Shown one piece after another: positions 18,229 through 26,611 of a DNA stretch of 64,000 nt. A model generated the notes under the pieces. The model searched no databases. It saw only the letters and a list, made by a program, of their open reading frames with translations, and had not been told where the DNA came from. The stretch spans positions 62,001-126,000 of the forward strand of contig NZ_CAMLSE010000002.1 of NCBI RefSeq assembly GCF_946482605.1. The letters are read 5' to 3'. Position 1 is the first letter of the stretch, and each line of letters begins with the position of its first letter. The stretch is from an uncultured Dyadobacter sp. Its GTDB lineage: Bacteria; Bacteroidota; Bacteroidia; Cytophagales; Spirosomataceae. Made by a program: the position numbers and the translations under genes.

Positions 18229-18905
18229 TGAAAATTAACCCCCACCGTCACCTGTACCACCCTCGTCTTCAATCCGCCGTAGCCGCTGGAAGGGGTGCCG
18301 GTGGCTTTGAGATCGTATGTGCCGAAACTCTCGCCGAGCCGGATGCCCACCGGGATCGTGACGCTTAAAACGTCTATTTCAGCACCTACTGCCGCAATGA
18401 GGCCGCCGGGGTCATGCCTGACTGTCTTTTGCCCGTCATCCACTCCTTCCGCCCAGGTACAACCTGCTACACCACAGATTCCAAGGTCATATGCCATCGA
18501 TAACTTGGTACGGAGCCGAAGATTAATACCGGCCTCGGCAAAGGGCCTGATTTTTCGGTTGGTAAAAGTGTATCGGAGCAGCAACGGCAGATTCACCGCT
18601 GCCCATTTCCATTCGATCCGCCGGTAAGCCTGTGTGTTTTCCCCCTCTTCCAGCACATCCCGAAAAGTACTGTAATTAGGCTGAAAATGAAGCGAAACAC
18701 CCGATTTCTTCAGGCCAGACTTATAACCCACATCCACTCCCGCAACCCAGCCCGATACAGCGTTCATTTTACGGTCGTCGTAGATCTTCCCAAAAAGCTG
18801 CCTGCCCCCAAACGCCCCGAACTGGAAATCCCCCTTGAACGCAGCATCCTGCCCGTACGCAAACACAGGCAGGATGGCAATAAATAACACGCAAAAATGC
18901 TTCAT
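18225..18905 (-). CDS. Outer-membrane beta-barrel protein, copy 2
   Basis: Paralogue of the 17422-18102 gene, 226 aa when started at the ATG at 18905 (MKHFCVLFIAILPVFAYGQ, a Sec signal); the frame is open to 18938 but the extra residues precede the signal peptide. It shares QLFGKIYDDRKM, SGVSLHFQPNYSTFRD and the Cys pair (GICGVAGC) with copy 1 and ends in VVQVTVGVNFQ. The tandem pair most likely arose by duplication, now separated by a repeat array. Its last codon and stop lie in that array boundary. Confidence 0.8.
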   Translation of the reverse strand: MKHFCVLFIAILPVFAYGQDAAFKGDFQFGAFGGRQLFGKIYDDRKMNAVSGWVAGVDVGYKSGLKKSGVSLHFQPNYSTFRDVLEEGENTQAYRRIEWKWAAVNLPLLLRYTFTNRKIRPFAEAGINLRLRTKLSMAYDLGICGVAGCTWAEGVDDGQKTVRHDPGGLIAAVGAEIDVLSVTIPVGIRLGESFGTYDLKATGTPSSGYGGLKTRVVQVTVGVNFQ

Positions 18906-18966
18906 AGCTGTCAGGTTACCGTTGTAACCCATTGACACAGGGGTTGGTGAAAACGTTGGATTGGTG

Positions 18967-19498
18967 TGAATGATTGAATTTTGAATGAGTGAATGAGTGG
19001 ATGAGTGAATGAGCCGCCGTGGAACGGGGAATGAGTGAATGAGTCAATGAGCAATGAGCCGCAGTGGAAATGGGACCGGGTCGCCGGAGCGATGTGTGAA
19101 TGGACGGTAGAAGTCCTAGAATTCTTTGGGATAATCGCGTAGCGATGTAATGTTGGTAGAAAAACATAGGTGAGGATACCCGAAATCCCGTCAGGGATGT
19201 AACAACAATGCCGGCGATGTTTCCTAACGATGCATTGCTGTTACATGCTCAGGGGCATTTCAAGCTAGCTTTTTCAGTTTGCTTCTTATAGATTGAAAGA
19301 CCTTGTTTTCAAACTATCATACAACCCTTCTTACAGTTTGAAACAAAAGGATTTATGTGTTTCAAATTCACTCATCGCTCCGGCGACCCGGTCATACATT
19401 CACAGTTCCACTGCGGCTCATCCAGTCATTCAATCATTCACACATTCACACATTCACACATTCACTCATTCACTCATTCACTCATTCACTCATTCAAA
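18967..19498. repeat. Composite repeat island: two 8-bp arrays around a REP-like element
   Basis: About 530 bp without genes. Left arm: GAATGAGT units (~18967-19055) mixed with GAGCCGCCGTGGAACGGGG and GGTCGCCGGAGCGATG modules. Centre: REP-like element at 19134-19198. Right arm: the inverse modules (CATCGCTCCGGCGACCCGGT, CCACTGCGGCTCAT) and CATTCACT/CACATTCA units (~19420-19498). The right arm runs into the dapA-like gene and supplies its last codons and stop. Confidence 0.8.
19134..19198. repeat. REP-like element, family 1, copy a
   Basis: Two short palindromes, ATCGCGTAGCGAT (19134-19146) and ATCCCGTCAGGGAT (19185-19198), separated by ~38 bp and followed by GTAACAACA. The same pair in the same order and spacing occurs at 52007-52074, and inverted at 55842-55909. 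Confidence 0.8.
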
Positions 19499-20380
19499 AT
19501 TTAAACCCCTCAACATCCCCGCAAGCACCTCGCGCTCGCCTTCGCCCAGGGGTGTGAGCGGGCTTCTGAGGAAGCCGCTTTCTGTTCCCAGGATCTGTAA
19601 GCCTGCCGCGATGGTACGGGGGAGGCCATTGGCGGTGATGAAGGTCAGGATTTCGGACTGGCGGTAGTATGCTTCACGGGCAGCCGCCAGATCGTTGGCC
19701 AGGATCGCGTCGTAGAGTTGGTGGTTCAGTTCCGGGATCAGGTTCGGAGCGGCGGTGCACCAGCCCGAGGCCCCGGCGGCAAATGCTGCAAGTGCGAGTG
19801 GGTTGGAACCGTTGTAGAACGCCACTTCCTCTCCCAAAACCCGTCGCAGGTAATGCATCCGCTGCACATCCCCCGTACTTTCCTTCACCATCGTTACATT
19901 CGGTATCTGCAAGAGCCTTTTGAGAAGTGCAGGCGACATATCGATCCCGCCTGTGGCCGGATTATTGTACGCCATTACCGGAATGCCGATAGCCTCCGCG
20001 ACTGTTTGATAATGCCTGAAAATCTCGTCGTCGGAAAGCTTCCAGTAGCTCATCGGGATGATCATCACCGCCGACGCACCGGCTTTTTCCGCGAATCGGG
20101 CATGGTATACGGTGCGCTCGGTGGTCAGATTGGAGACGCCCGCGAGCACTGGCACGCGCCCATTCACTACCTGTAATGTAGCTTCCACCAGAGCCTCCTT
20201 TTCCTCATCACTCAGGTACGGGAGCACGCCCGTGCTACCCAGCGGCGCAATCGCATGCGAGCCCGACTCTACGAGCCGCTGGGTAAGCTTTTTAAACAAT
20301 GCAAGATCTACACGTTCCTGGTCGTCGAACGGGGTGATCGGATAGGCGATAATGCCTTTGAAAACACTTTGATTGGTCAT
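19490..20380 (-). CDS. DapA/NanA-family Schiff-base lyase or dehydratase
   Basis: TIM-barrel class I aldolase-like enzyme of 296 aa. It has the Schiff-base Lys166 in VTMVKESTGD, Tyr138 in MAYNNPATGG and the substrate carboxylate-binding GSTG at 48-51. DHDPS-superfamily members include dihydrodipicolinate synthase, N-acetylneuraminate lyase, 2-keto-3-deoxygluconate aldolase and 5-keto-4-deoxyglucarate dehydratase; the sequence alone does not separate them. Its setting near sugar-acid enzymes favours a sugar-acid substrate over lysine synthesis (inference). The gene ends in AAT-TTT-GAA-TGA, which is the consensus edge of the adjoining repeat array. The cupin gene lies 36 bp upstream on the same strand. 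Confidence 0.85.
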   Translation of the reverse strand: MTNQSVFKGIIAYPITPFDDQERVDLALFKKLTQRLVESGSHAIAPLGSTGVLPYLSDEEKEALVEATLQVVNGRVPVLAGVSNLTTERTVYHARFAEKAGASAVMIIPMSYWKLSDDEIFRHYQTVAEAIGIPVMAYNNPATGGIDMSPALLKRLLQIPNVTMVKESTGDVQRMHYLRRVLGEEVAFYNGSNPLALAAFAAGASGWCTAAPNLIPELNHQLYDAILANDLAAAREAYYRQSEILTFITANGLPRTIAAGLQILGTESGFLRSPLTPLGEGEREVLAGMLRGLNFE

Positions 20381-20416
20381 CGGATTGCTGTTATTAAAGA
20401 ATGTAAATCGTTTTGG

Positions 20417-20878
20417 TTACAGGTCGCGCCCCTCTTCCTCGCGCAATGCTACGCCCAGGTTCTGCAATTGAGGTGCATTTTCGCAGGCTATGTACTTGGC
20501 GGGCTCGGTATCGCTCAGGTTCTGGTGGCGGTGCCATGCCCAGCTCGGAATGTAGACGGCGTCTCCGGCTTCCCACTCCACACGCTGATCCTCTACTTCG
20601 GTGTAGCCTTTTCCTTCCAGCACATACAAAACGGTTTCGTAGGTGTGGCGATGACGGTTGGTAAGCTGCCCCGGCAACAAACCGCCGATGGTCAGACTTA
20701 CATTTTTGGTTGGGAGGTCGACAAAGAAGACGGGGTGCTTCCGCTCGGTCGAAAACTGGTTGTGTTCACCTGCCTGCTCCACGTTGCGATGGATCAGTTT
20801 GGCGGGCTGCACGTACACGGGGCGGGCAAATGTCTGGTGAAAATCCTTGGAGCTGAATGGCTGAGCTTGTGTTTCCAT
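20417..20878 (-). CDS. Cupin-domain protein
   Basis: Single-cupin protein of 153 aa from the ATG at 20878 (METQAQPFSS); a longer start at 20905 is possible. The metal-binding motif 1 is seen in TNRHRHTYETVLYVLEGKGY (two His plus Glu) and motif 2 in GDAVYIPSWAWHRHQN. The first half resembles the N-terminal part of ring-cleaving and sugar-acid cupins, but the reaction cannot be assigned. It is in an apparent operon with the DapA-like gene and divergent from the MocR regulator, which is therefore its likely regulator. Confidence 0.8.
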   Translation of the reverse strand: METQAQPFSSKDFHQTFARPVYVQPAKLIHRNVEQAGEHNQFSTERKHPVFFVDLPTKNVSLTIGGLLPGQLTNRHRHTYETVLYVLEGKGYTEVEDQRVEWEAGDAVYIPSWAWHRHQNLSDTEPAKYIACENAPQLQNLGVALREEEGRDL

Positions 20879-20926
20879 GGTCTGATTGTTTTTTGTTTTC
20901 TGCATGATTGCGAAACAAAAGTATCT

Positions 20927-20934
20927 TACCTTTG
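20927..20934 (+). promoter_or_regulatory. Candidate -7 box for the MocR gene
   Basis: TACCTTTG matches the Bacteroidota -7 consensus TAnnTTTG and lies 43 bp before the ATG at 20978. The -33 element is weak (a TTG at 20908-20910, spacing 16). Prediction from pattern only. Confidence 0.4.
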
Positions 20935-20977
20935 GACTAGCTTACTGGTTCAGAAAATACAAAAACAAATAGTCCAG

Positions 20978-22396
20978 ATGTTACGACCCTGGGAACTTTT
21001 CATACCCATCGATAAAGGCAGCGACAAGCCTGTGTACATGCAGATCGCCGAAGCGATGATCGCTGCCGTAAAGACCGGACAACTCAAAGGCGGCGACGCA
21101 TTGCCCGGCAGCAGGCAACTGGCAGCGCAATTGAAAGTCAACCGGAACACCATTGTGGCTGCCCTAGACGTGCTGATCGCGGAGGGCTGGCTTGTTTCCC
21201 GCGAACGTACGGGCATATTCGTACCGGTGCACATGCCCGTGCCCGCTGGCGCGCCCTTGGATCCGCAGATCGTCCCCGGCATCGCCACCGCCCTGCCGAA
21301 GCCGGACATTTTCTTCGACGACGGCCTGCCCGACAGCACACTCGCCCCTATTACCGAGCTGGCACGTGCCTACCGGCAGGTATTCAGCCGGAAAGGCCGC
21401 TGGCAGATGATGGGTTACACCGGTGCTGCCGGAGATCCTGAGTTCAGGGAAGCGATTGCCCAGATGCTCAATCATAAGCGGGGTATGCGGCTCCGGCCGG
21501 ATGATGTGTTCATCACCCGCGGCAGCCAGATGGCCATGTACCTGGCTGCTCATTGCCTGCTTCAGAAAGGCGATTATGTGCTGGTGGAAAGTCCGGGTTA
21601 TCAGCCTGCCTGGCGCGCGTTCGAGCAGGCGGGCGCGACGCTGCTGCCCGTGCGTGTAGACGCGCAAGGGCTGGTCGCGGAAGAGCTGAAACCGCTTCTC
21701 GACAAATACCCCGGCATCCGCGCCGTTTACATTACACCTCACCACCAGTTTCCGACTACGGTCACCCTCACGCTCGCACGCCGCCTGGAACTCGTCCGTC
21801 TATCGAATGAATATCAGTTTACCATTATCGAGGACGATTATGATCACGAATTTCATTTCAGCTCGCGACCTGTTATGCCGGTTTGCAGCCTCGAAGGCAT
21901 TCAGCATTATGTATACGTAGGAACGATGAGCAAGATTGCCGCACCGGCATTGCGGATGGGATACCTCGCCTCGTCGCCGGATTTTGTTCAAAAGGTGGCG
22001 GATTTAAGGAAGATCATCGATGTACAGGGCGACAATGTGATGGAACAAGCTGTTTTGCAGCTCATTCGTGACGGAGAGATCAAAAGGCACCTGAAACGGG
22101 CCACAAGCCGGTACAAGGCCAAACGCGACCGGTTTGAAAAACTGCTGACCGAACAGCTGGGTGACAAAATCCGGTTTACCAGGCCCGAAGGAGGGCTCGC
22201 ATTCTGGATCGAACCCAAAACGCCGGTGGACCTCTGCGAGCTCATCGACGCCTTGCGACGGGAGCGGATCGCCGTCCTGCCGCCGGAAACGTTCGGATGC
22301 CCCGATATCCGCGGACTGAGGCTGGGCTACGCATCGCTGACAGAGGAGCAACTGGAAACGGGCATTAAGGCCATGGCCCGTCTTTGGCCCTCCTGA
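20978..22396 (+). CDS. MocR-type regulator (GntR wHTH fused to aminotransferase fold)
   Basis: MocR/PdxR-family transcription factor of 472 aa from the ATG at 20978; the open frame extends far upstream through the cupin gene antisense and is not coding there. Residues ~10-80 are the GntR winged helix (KPVYMQIAEAMIAAVKTGQL, LPGSRQLAAQLKVNRNTI). From ~110 it has a fold-type-I aminotransferase domain, with PLP Lys319 in GTMSKIAAPALRMGYL and a conserved IIEDDYDHEF. Family members sense PLP or amino-sugar/amino-acid ligands. It is divergent from the cupin/DapA-like operon, its probable target. Confidence 0.92.
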   Translation: MLRPWELFIPIDKGSDKPVYMQIAEAMIAAVKTGQLKGGDALPGSRQLAAQLKVNRNTIVAALDVLIAEGWLVSRERTGIFVPVHMPVPAGAPLDPQIVPGIATALPKPDIFFDDGLPDSTLAPITELARAYRQVFSRKGRWQMMGYTGAAGDPEFREAIAQMLNHKRGMRLRPDDVFITRGSQMAMYLAAHCLLQKGDYVLVESPGYQPAWRAFEQAGATLLPVRVDAQGLVAEELKPLLDKYPGIRAVYITPHHQFPTTVTLTLARRLELVRLSNEYQFTIIEDDYDHEFHFSSRPVMPVCSLEGIQHYVYVGTMSKIAAPALRMGYLASSPDFVQKVADLRKIIDVQGDNVMEQAVLQLIRDGEIKRHLKRATSRYKAKRDRFEKLLTEQLGDKIRFTRPEGGLAFWIEPKTPVDLCELIDALRRERIAVLPPETFGCPDIRGLRLGYASLTEEQLETGIKAMARLWPS

Positions 22397-22470
22397 ACTG
22401 AAATAGCACTGGCCAGACGTGAAAAACACGCCCGGTCAGTGACAAAACATCTACCCGTGTTAAAAATATA

Positions 22471-23493
22471 CTATCCCAGCTCTTGAAGCACCTTTTCGAG
22501 CAATGCCTTGGTCTTCCGGATACCTTCATCGTTTGAAGGCTTGGTGGTATCACCGCCCATATCCCGCATCAGGCCACCTTCGTATTCGATGCCGACGATC
22601 CCGTTGTTCCAGCCCGAATCCCTGATGATTTTGAAGATCCTGATAAAATCAGTTTCAGGGTCGTTGCCATTCGCATCGAACCGGTGTGTTTTGGCACTGA
22701 TTCCTTTGGCATAGGGCATCATTTTCTTCACGCCCTCGTACTTATCATGTTCCTTCACGCATATGGTCGCCATAAAACCCTTGATGTCCATTGTTTCCGG
22801 TTTGCTCCGTTCCGCGCAGAAATTGCCGAAATCCGGTAGCAAGCCTTTGTTGGGAGCCTTCAACTGCTTCATTACGCCCACCAGCCAATCGGGGTCGGTG
22901 GAAACGCCAAAATGGTTTTCGACAATCACATTCAAACCGGCTTTACCGGCATATTCGAGCAGTTTGCCATAGCCATCTACGGCCGCGGTAGCTAGCTGCG
23001 CCGGCGTGCCTTCCTCTTTTTTGCCCGACATCATCGCCATGGCATCCCCCAGGTTGACCCGGATCGCTGAACAACCCAGAAATTTCGCGGCTTCCACCCA
23101 CGGGAAATGTGCTTCCACCGCTTTTTTGCGGGCAGCATCGTTCAGGGCCGTCAGGTTTTCACCATCGACCATGATAAGGTGGTTTTTCATCCCGAGGTCG
23201 TCGCACCGTTGTTTGAGTTCTTTCAGGTAGGTCTGGTCGGTGTGTTTATTGTTGAAGAAACCGGATACATATTCGAGGATCGAAATGTTGTAATCGTTCC
23301 TGGCGCGGGCCGGAAAATCCATATTGGTCATTTTACCTCCGAAAAGCTCTGAGGCAAAAGAAAACTCGGCCAGCGAGATATCGAATTTGAATTTGGCCAA
23401 AGGCCCGGCGACCAGCGAATCCATTGATGCAAAACCCAGTCCGGCCGTAGCGAGCCCCAGCTGACCGAGGAATTGGCGACGTGATGTGTTCAT
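22471..23493 (-). CDS. Tat-exported sugar phosphate isomerase/epimerase-like TIM barrel
   Basis: Xylose-isomerase-like TIM-barrel protein of 340 aa with an N-terminal Tat signal (SRRQFLGQLGLATAGLGFA). Likely metal ligands of the AP-endonuclease-2/epimerase fold are the Glu in VIVENHFG, Asp in LLPDFGNF, His in SAKTHRFD and Glu in GIEYEGG. Such exported proteins are very common in Cytophagales next to Gfo/Idh/MocA oxidoreductases and SusCD; substrates are mostly unknown. It stands as a single minus-strand gene, convergent with the MocR gene. Confidence 0.85.
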   Translation of the reverse strand: MNTSRRQFLGQLGLATAGLGFASMDSLVAGPLAKFKFDISLAEFSFASELFGGKMTNMDFPARARNDYNISILEYVSGFFNNKHTDQTYLKELKQRCDDLGMKNHLIMVDGENLTALNDAARKKAVEAHFPWVEAAKFLGCSAIRVNLGDAMAMMSGKKEEGTPAQLATAAVDGYGKLLEYAGKAGLNVIVENHFGVSTDPDWLVGVMKQLKAPNKGLLPDFGNFCAERSKPETMDIKGFMATICVKEHDKYEGVKKMMPYAKGISAKTHRFDANGNDPETDFIRIFKIIRDSGWNNGIVGIEYEGGLMRDMGGDTTKPSNDEGIRKTKALLEKVLQELG

Positions 23494-23824
23494 AAATAGT
23501 TTATAATTAGGTTTTAAATAAAATCAAAGGGAAACAAATGTGACCTAAAACGGAACAGACAGCGAACTATCGCAGACTACTGCCGCCAGGGCCTGGCTGG
23601 CTATCGCTTCAGTATCGCCCCACCGTCACCCTTCGACCGCCTGACGGCCCGGTACGCTCAGGGTGACGGTAAGACGACAATCCTCTCATACAGCCATTGC
23701 ATTAATAATATTTTTAATAAAAATTTGAAATATTTTAATTCCTATCAGGATACAATGATAAAGAAAATTTTCTTTGTGTAATATTTACGCATTGAAAATT
23801 TTTCTTAATGGTCAGCAGATTAAT
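23494..23824. other. Divergent intergenic region with an inverted repeat
   Basis: About 330 bp between the TIM-barrel gene and the NrtR-type regulator. It holds a perfect 11-bp inverted repeat (23622-23670, listed separately) and, from ~23700, a strongly AT-rich stretch just before the regulator, likely its promoter. No exact TAnnTTTG box at suitable distance. Confidence 0.5.
23622..23670. repeat. Perfect inverted repeat with 27-nt loop
   Basis: Arms ACCGTCACCCT (23622-23632) and AGGGTGACGGT (23660-23670). The loop has GC-rich CCGCCTGACGGCCCGG. It resembles dispersed hairpin repeats of Bacteroidota genomes rather than a terminator, as no T-run follows on either strand. Confidence 0.7.
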
Positions 23825-24589
23825 ATGGAGCATGCTTTAAAGGAGTATTTCGAGAACACATTAAAAGAGGTCGCCATCGATTGCGCGGTGTTCGGATTTC
23901 ACGAAGGGGAGCTGAAAGTGCTGCTGCTGAGGTGGAAAGGCACCGACGGATGGAGTTTACCGGGAGGTCATATCCTGCTCGATGAGTCGGCCAATGACGC
24001 TGCAAACCGCATTCTGATGCAGCGGACCGGGCTGAGCGAGATCTTCCTCGACCAGTTCTACACTTTCGCGGACGTCAACCGCTATAAGCATTACCCGGTA
24101 GCCGAGCTGCTGACCAAGCTGGAAGCGACTTTCGGAAAGGGCTTTTTTGACGGCATTATGTTCGGACGCACTGTGTCCATAGGCTACTTCGCACTTGTAG
24201 AGTTCGACCAGGTTCAGCCCACGCCCGATTGGTTTACCGACGAATGCCGTTGGTGGAGCATGGCAGATATTCCGCCATTGCTGTTCGACCACAACGAAAT
24301 GGTCGACCGTGCGCTCATCGCGCTGCGCCAGCGTATTCGCAACCAACCGGTGGGCTATAACCTTCTGCCCGAAAAATTCACCATGCCGGAACTGCAGCGC
24401 CTCTACGAAACGATCCTCGGTCGCCAGTTCGACCGCCGCAATTTCCAGAAGCTCTTCATGAGCTTCGACATCCTCGAACGCCTCGAAGAAAAGCGCATCG
24501 GAGCCGCGAATAAATCGCCATATCTGTACCGGTTTGTAAAGGAGAAATACGATCAGGCGGTAATAGAGGGGATTTCGTTTTCGATGTAG
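23825..24589 (+). CDS. NrtR/AraR-type transcriptional regulator (degenerate Nudix + winged helix)
   Basis: Regulator of 254 aa from the ATG at 23825; a TTG at 23774 would add 17 residues. The N-terminal ~150 residues form a Nudix fold, but the catalytic box is broken: after GGHILLDESA it reads RILMQRTGL where hydrolases have REUxEExGU, so it should bind rather than cleave a nucleotide-sugar or sugar ligand. The C-terminal ~90 residues form a winged helix (KFTMPELQRLYETILGRQFD, RRNFQKLFMSFDILERL). The family includes NrtR (NAD metabolism) and Bacteroides AraR (arabinose). Target unknown; the downstream oxidoreductase gene is a candidate. Confidence 0.88.
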   Translation: MEHALKEYFENTLKEVAIDCAVFGFHEGELKVLLLRWKGTDGWSLPGGHILLDESANDAANRILMQRTGLSEIFLDQFYTFADVNRYKHYPVAELLTKLEATFGKGFFDGIMFGRTVSIGYFALVEFDQVQPTPDWFTDECRWWSMADIPPLLFDHNEMVDRALIALRQRIRNQPVGYNLLPEKFTMPELQRLYETILGRQFDRRNFQKLFMSFDILERLEEKRIGAANKSPYLYRFVKEKYDQAVIEGISFSM

Positions 24590-25085
24590 GGATTTTTTGG
24601 GGGAGGAAAGTGACGATGGAGGAAAGGAAGAGAAATGTGGTTATTTAATAAATGCGGGGCGAGTTAGTCAGTCAAACGAGCAGCAGTGACGGACCGTCCT
24701 GTTTGTAGCAATACGGTACCCGGCGTTCGGCTCCGGCCGAGCATCCGTTCCCAAGAACGAGGAGGCCCCGACGGGGCCGAAATCGTGTGTGGCAATGCTG
24801 TTTCTAGAAACAGGTGGCCGCTCTGCGGCCTGACGACCCGCCCCGGAGTAGCAAGTTTACAATGGGCTTCGCCAGCTCCCGCCAATCTTTTTCAAAATCT
24901 CCCTTCCTCACTTTCATCCACCCTCCTTTTCCCATCCCCTTTTCCTCCACTTCCTCCATCCTCCCTTTTCCCGTCCTCCTTTGCCCCCATCCTTCTGTTG
25001 CTCCTTTTCCCTTCCTTCATCCTCCCCTTCCTCCGTCCTCCTTTTCCTCTCCTTCCTCCATCCTCCTTCCCTCCCATCACCCCTA
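24590..25085. repeat. Mirrored purine/pyrimidine tracts around a REP-like element
   Basis: Gene-free stretch after the regulator. A purine-rich GGAGGAAAG-type segment (~24598-24640) is mirrored by a long pyrimidine tract of TCCTCC/CCTTTT words (~24895-25082, nearly pure C/T). Between them sits the family-2 REP-like element at 24764-24830. The layout copies that of the 8-bp arrays: outward-facing complementary low-complexity arms with a hairpin element inside. The last ~70 bp before the next gene (25086-25154) are ordinary AT-rich sequence. Confidence 0.75.
24764..24830. repeat. REP-like element, family 2, copy a
   Basis: Order: hairpin GGCCCCGACGGGGCC (24764-24778), palindrome GTTTCTAGAAAC (24800-24811), hairpin GGCCGCTCTGCGGCC (24816-24830). 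The same hairpin-GTTTCTAnAAAC-hairpin order recurs at 33901-33967. Confidence 0.8.
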
Positions 25086-25154
25086 ACAGTAATATTTCGC
25101 CGGCACCATCTTTTATTATCACCAATTCAATCGCAACGATCCTAAACCAGCCAT

Positions 25155-26438
25155 ATGAATCAATCCCCTAACCGCCGCGAATTCCTTAAAACCGCCGGAC
25201 TTACCACGCTTGGTCTTACTGTGTTACCTAATCTGATCACACGTGCAGCGCCCAGTGACCGGGTACGAATCGCGCATATTGGTCTGGGCGGGATGGGCAA
25301 TAACCATATGAAATGGTTTGCAAACCTTCCCGACGCGGAGATCGTGGCACTTTGCGATGTGGATGAACTGCATTTAGGTGAAACGAAACAGCGGCTCGAA
25401 GGCATGAAGCCGGGCATTCAGGTCGATACCTACGGCGATTTCCGCCGTATTCTGGAACGCAAGGACATCGACGCCATTACGGTGGCGACACCGGACCACT
25501 GGCATGCGCAGATCGCCGCACTGGCATTTCAGGCCGGAAAGGATGTTTACGGTGAAAAACCGCTCTCCTATTGCATGAAGGAAGGCAAAATGATGCTCAA
25601 AAACCTCGAAAAATATGAACGCGTGTTCCAGATGGGCAACCAGATCCATGCCGGTGACAATTTTCACCGCGTCGTGGAGCTCATCCAGTCGGGTGCGATC
25701 GGTCAGGTGCATACGGTACGGTTATGGAAGAAACCTACGACCAAAGAACTTGGTACGCCCACTGTGCAGCCTGTTCCCAAAACGCTGAACTGGGACATGT
25801 GGCTGGGCCCCGCGCCATTTACCGAATACATTCCCGAGAAATGTCATTTTACCTACCGCTACTTCCTCGATTATTCGGGAGGGGAGTTTGCTGACTTCTG
25901 GTGCCACATTGCCGATGTAATGTACTCGGCGATCCATCCCAAGGGTCTGAAAAAAATCAACGCACGGGGTACCGCATACGAAGGGATCGCAAATGCGCCG
26001 AAGACGCTCGATGTGGACTACGAATTCGATGGACTGAAAGTCTATTGGTCGTCGACCCCTCCGAATGTTCCCGGCGCTGCGGATCGGGGGATCGGTGCTT
26101 TCTTTGAAGGTGACAAGGGCACGCTCATCTGCGATTACAACACCCGGGAGCTCACCATCAATGGCGAGACGATGACGGACATTGCCACTGTACCCATAAC
26201 CAACCCCAGGTCGCCCGGACACCAGCAGAACTTCATCGATTGCGTCAAATCACGCAAACAACCCGAGTCCAACCTCGCCTACGCACGTGAGCTGACCATC
26301 CCTATGCACTTAGGACTGATCTCCTACCGGCTGAAAAGAGAGTTGAACTGGAATGCGAAGAAGGAGAAATTCAGCGGAGACAAGGAAGCCAACCGGCTGT
26401 TGTCCCGAAAACCGCGAAAAGAATGGGACCTTGCCTAA
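25155..26438 (+). CDS. Tat-exported Gfo/Idh/MocA-family oxidoreductase
   Basis: NAD(P)-dependent oxidoreductase of 427 aa. Residues 1-35 carry a Tat signal (NRREFLKTAGLTTLG). The Rossmann motif is RIAHIGLGGMGNNH (~40-53), followed by the family EKP motif (DVYGEKPLSY) and the C-terminal alpha/beta domain with HQQNFIDCVKSRKQPESN. Exported members usually act on glycosides or sugar acids, and some work with exported isomerases such as the one at 22471. It is a single gene preceded by a polypyrimidine tract. Confidence 0.9.
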   Translation: MNQSPNRREFLKTAGLTTLGLTVLPNLITRAAPSDRVRIAHIGLGGMGNNHMKWFANLPDAEIVALCDVDELHLGETKQRLEGMKPGIQVDTYGDFRRILERKDIDAITVATPDHWHAQIAALAFQAGKDVYGEKPLSYCMKEGKMMLKNLEKYERVFQMGNQIHAGDNFHRVVELIQSGAIGQVHTVRLWKKPTTKELGTPTVQPVPKTLNWDMWLGPAPFTEYIPEKCHFTYRYFLDYSGGEFADFWCHIADVMYSAIHPKGLKKINARGTAYEGIANAPKTLDVDYEFDGLKVYWSSTPPNVPGAADRGIGAFFEGDKGTLICDYNTRELTINGETMTDIATVPITNPRSPGHQQNFIDCVKSRKQPESNLAYARELTIPMHLGLISYRLKRELNWNAKKEKFSGDKEANRLLSRKPRKEWDLA

Positions 26439-26513
26439 TGAGCTTAGCCACCACGCCTTACGTATGTGCATCCACGACAGATGCAACAGCTGTTTGAATT
26501 AATTGGAACAGAG

Positions 26514-26546
26514 TTTAGAATACATTGCAAAGCGATTGTAATTTTG
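26514..26546 (+). promoter_or_regulatory. Candidate promoter for the LuxR-type regulator
   Basis: TAATTTTG (26539-26546) is a full match to the -7 consensus TAnnTTTG; TTTAG at 26514-26518 approximates the -33 TTTG at about 20-bp spacing. The start codon lies 65 bp downstream at 26612. Confidence 0.45.
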
Positions 26547-26611
26547 CCTACACAGGGCCTTTTTCCTGCATAGCAAATACAATCTTGATACCCTCTATAA
26601 CTCCGAAGGAA

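Noticed and set aside
19293..19667. Frames encoding periodic HSLIHSFT peptides
   Set aside because: The periodicity comes from translating the CATTCACT array, which lacks stops on this strand; not a gene. Similar frames at 18916-19167 and 51653-52003 are rejected for the same reason.
20255..20977. Long N-terminal extension of the MocR frame
   Set aside because: It runs antisense through the cupin and dapA-like genes and lacks homology; the MocR family begins at the ATG at 20978.
23622..23670. Rho-independent terminator
   Set aside because: Strong stem, but a 27-nt loop and no T-run on either strand; it lies upstream of two divergent genes, not behind one.
24686..25171. Pro/Ser/Phe-rich frame over the CT tract
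   Set aside because: Composition is dictated by the polypyrimidine tract and REP hairpins; no start context or domain.
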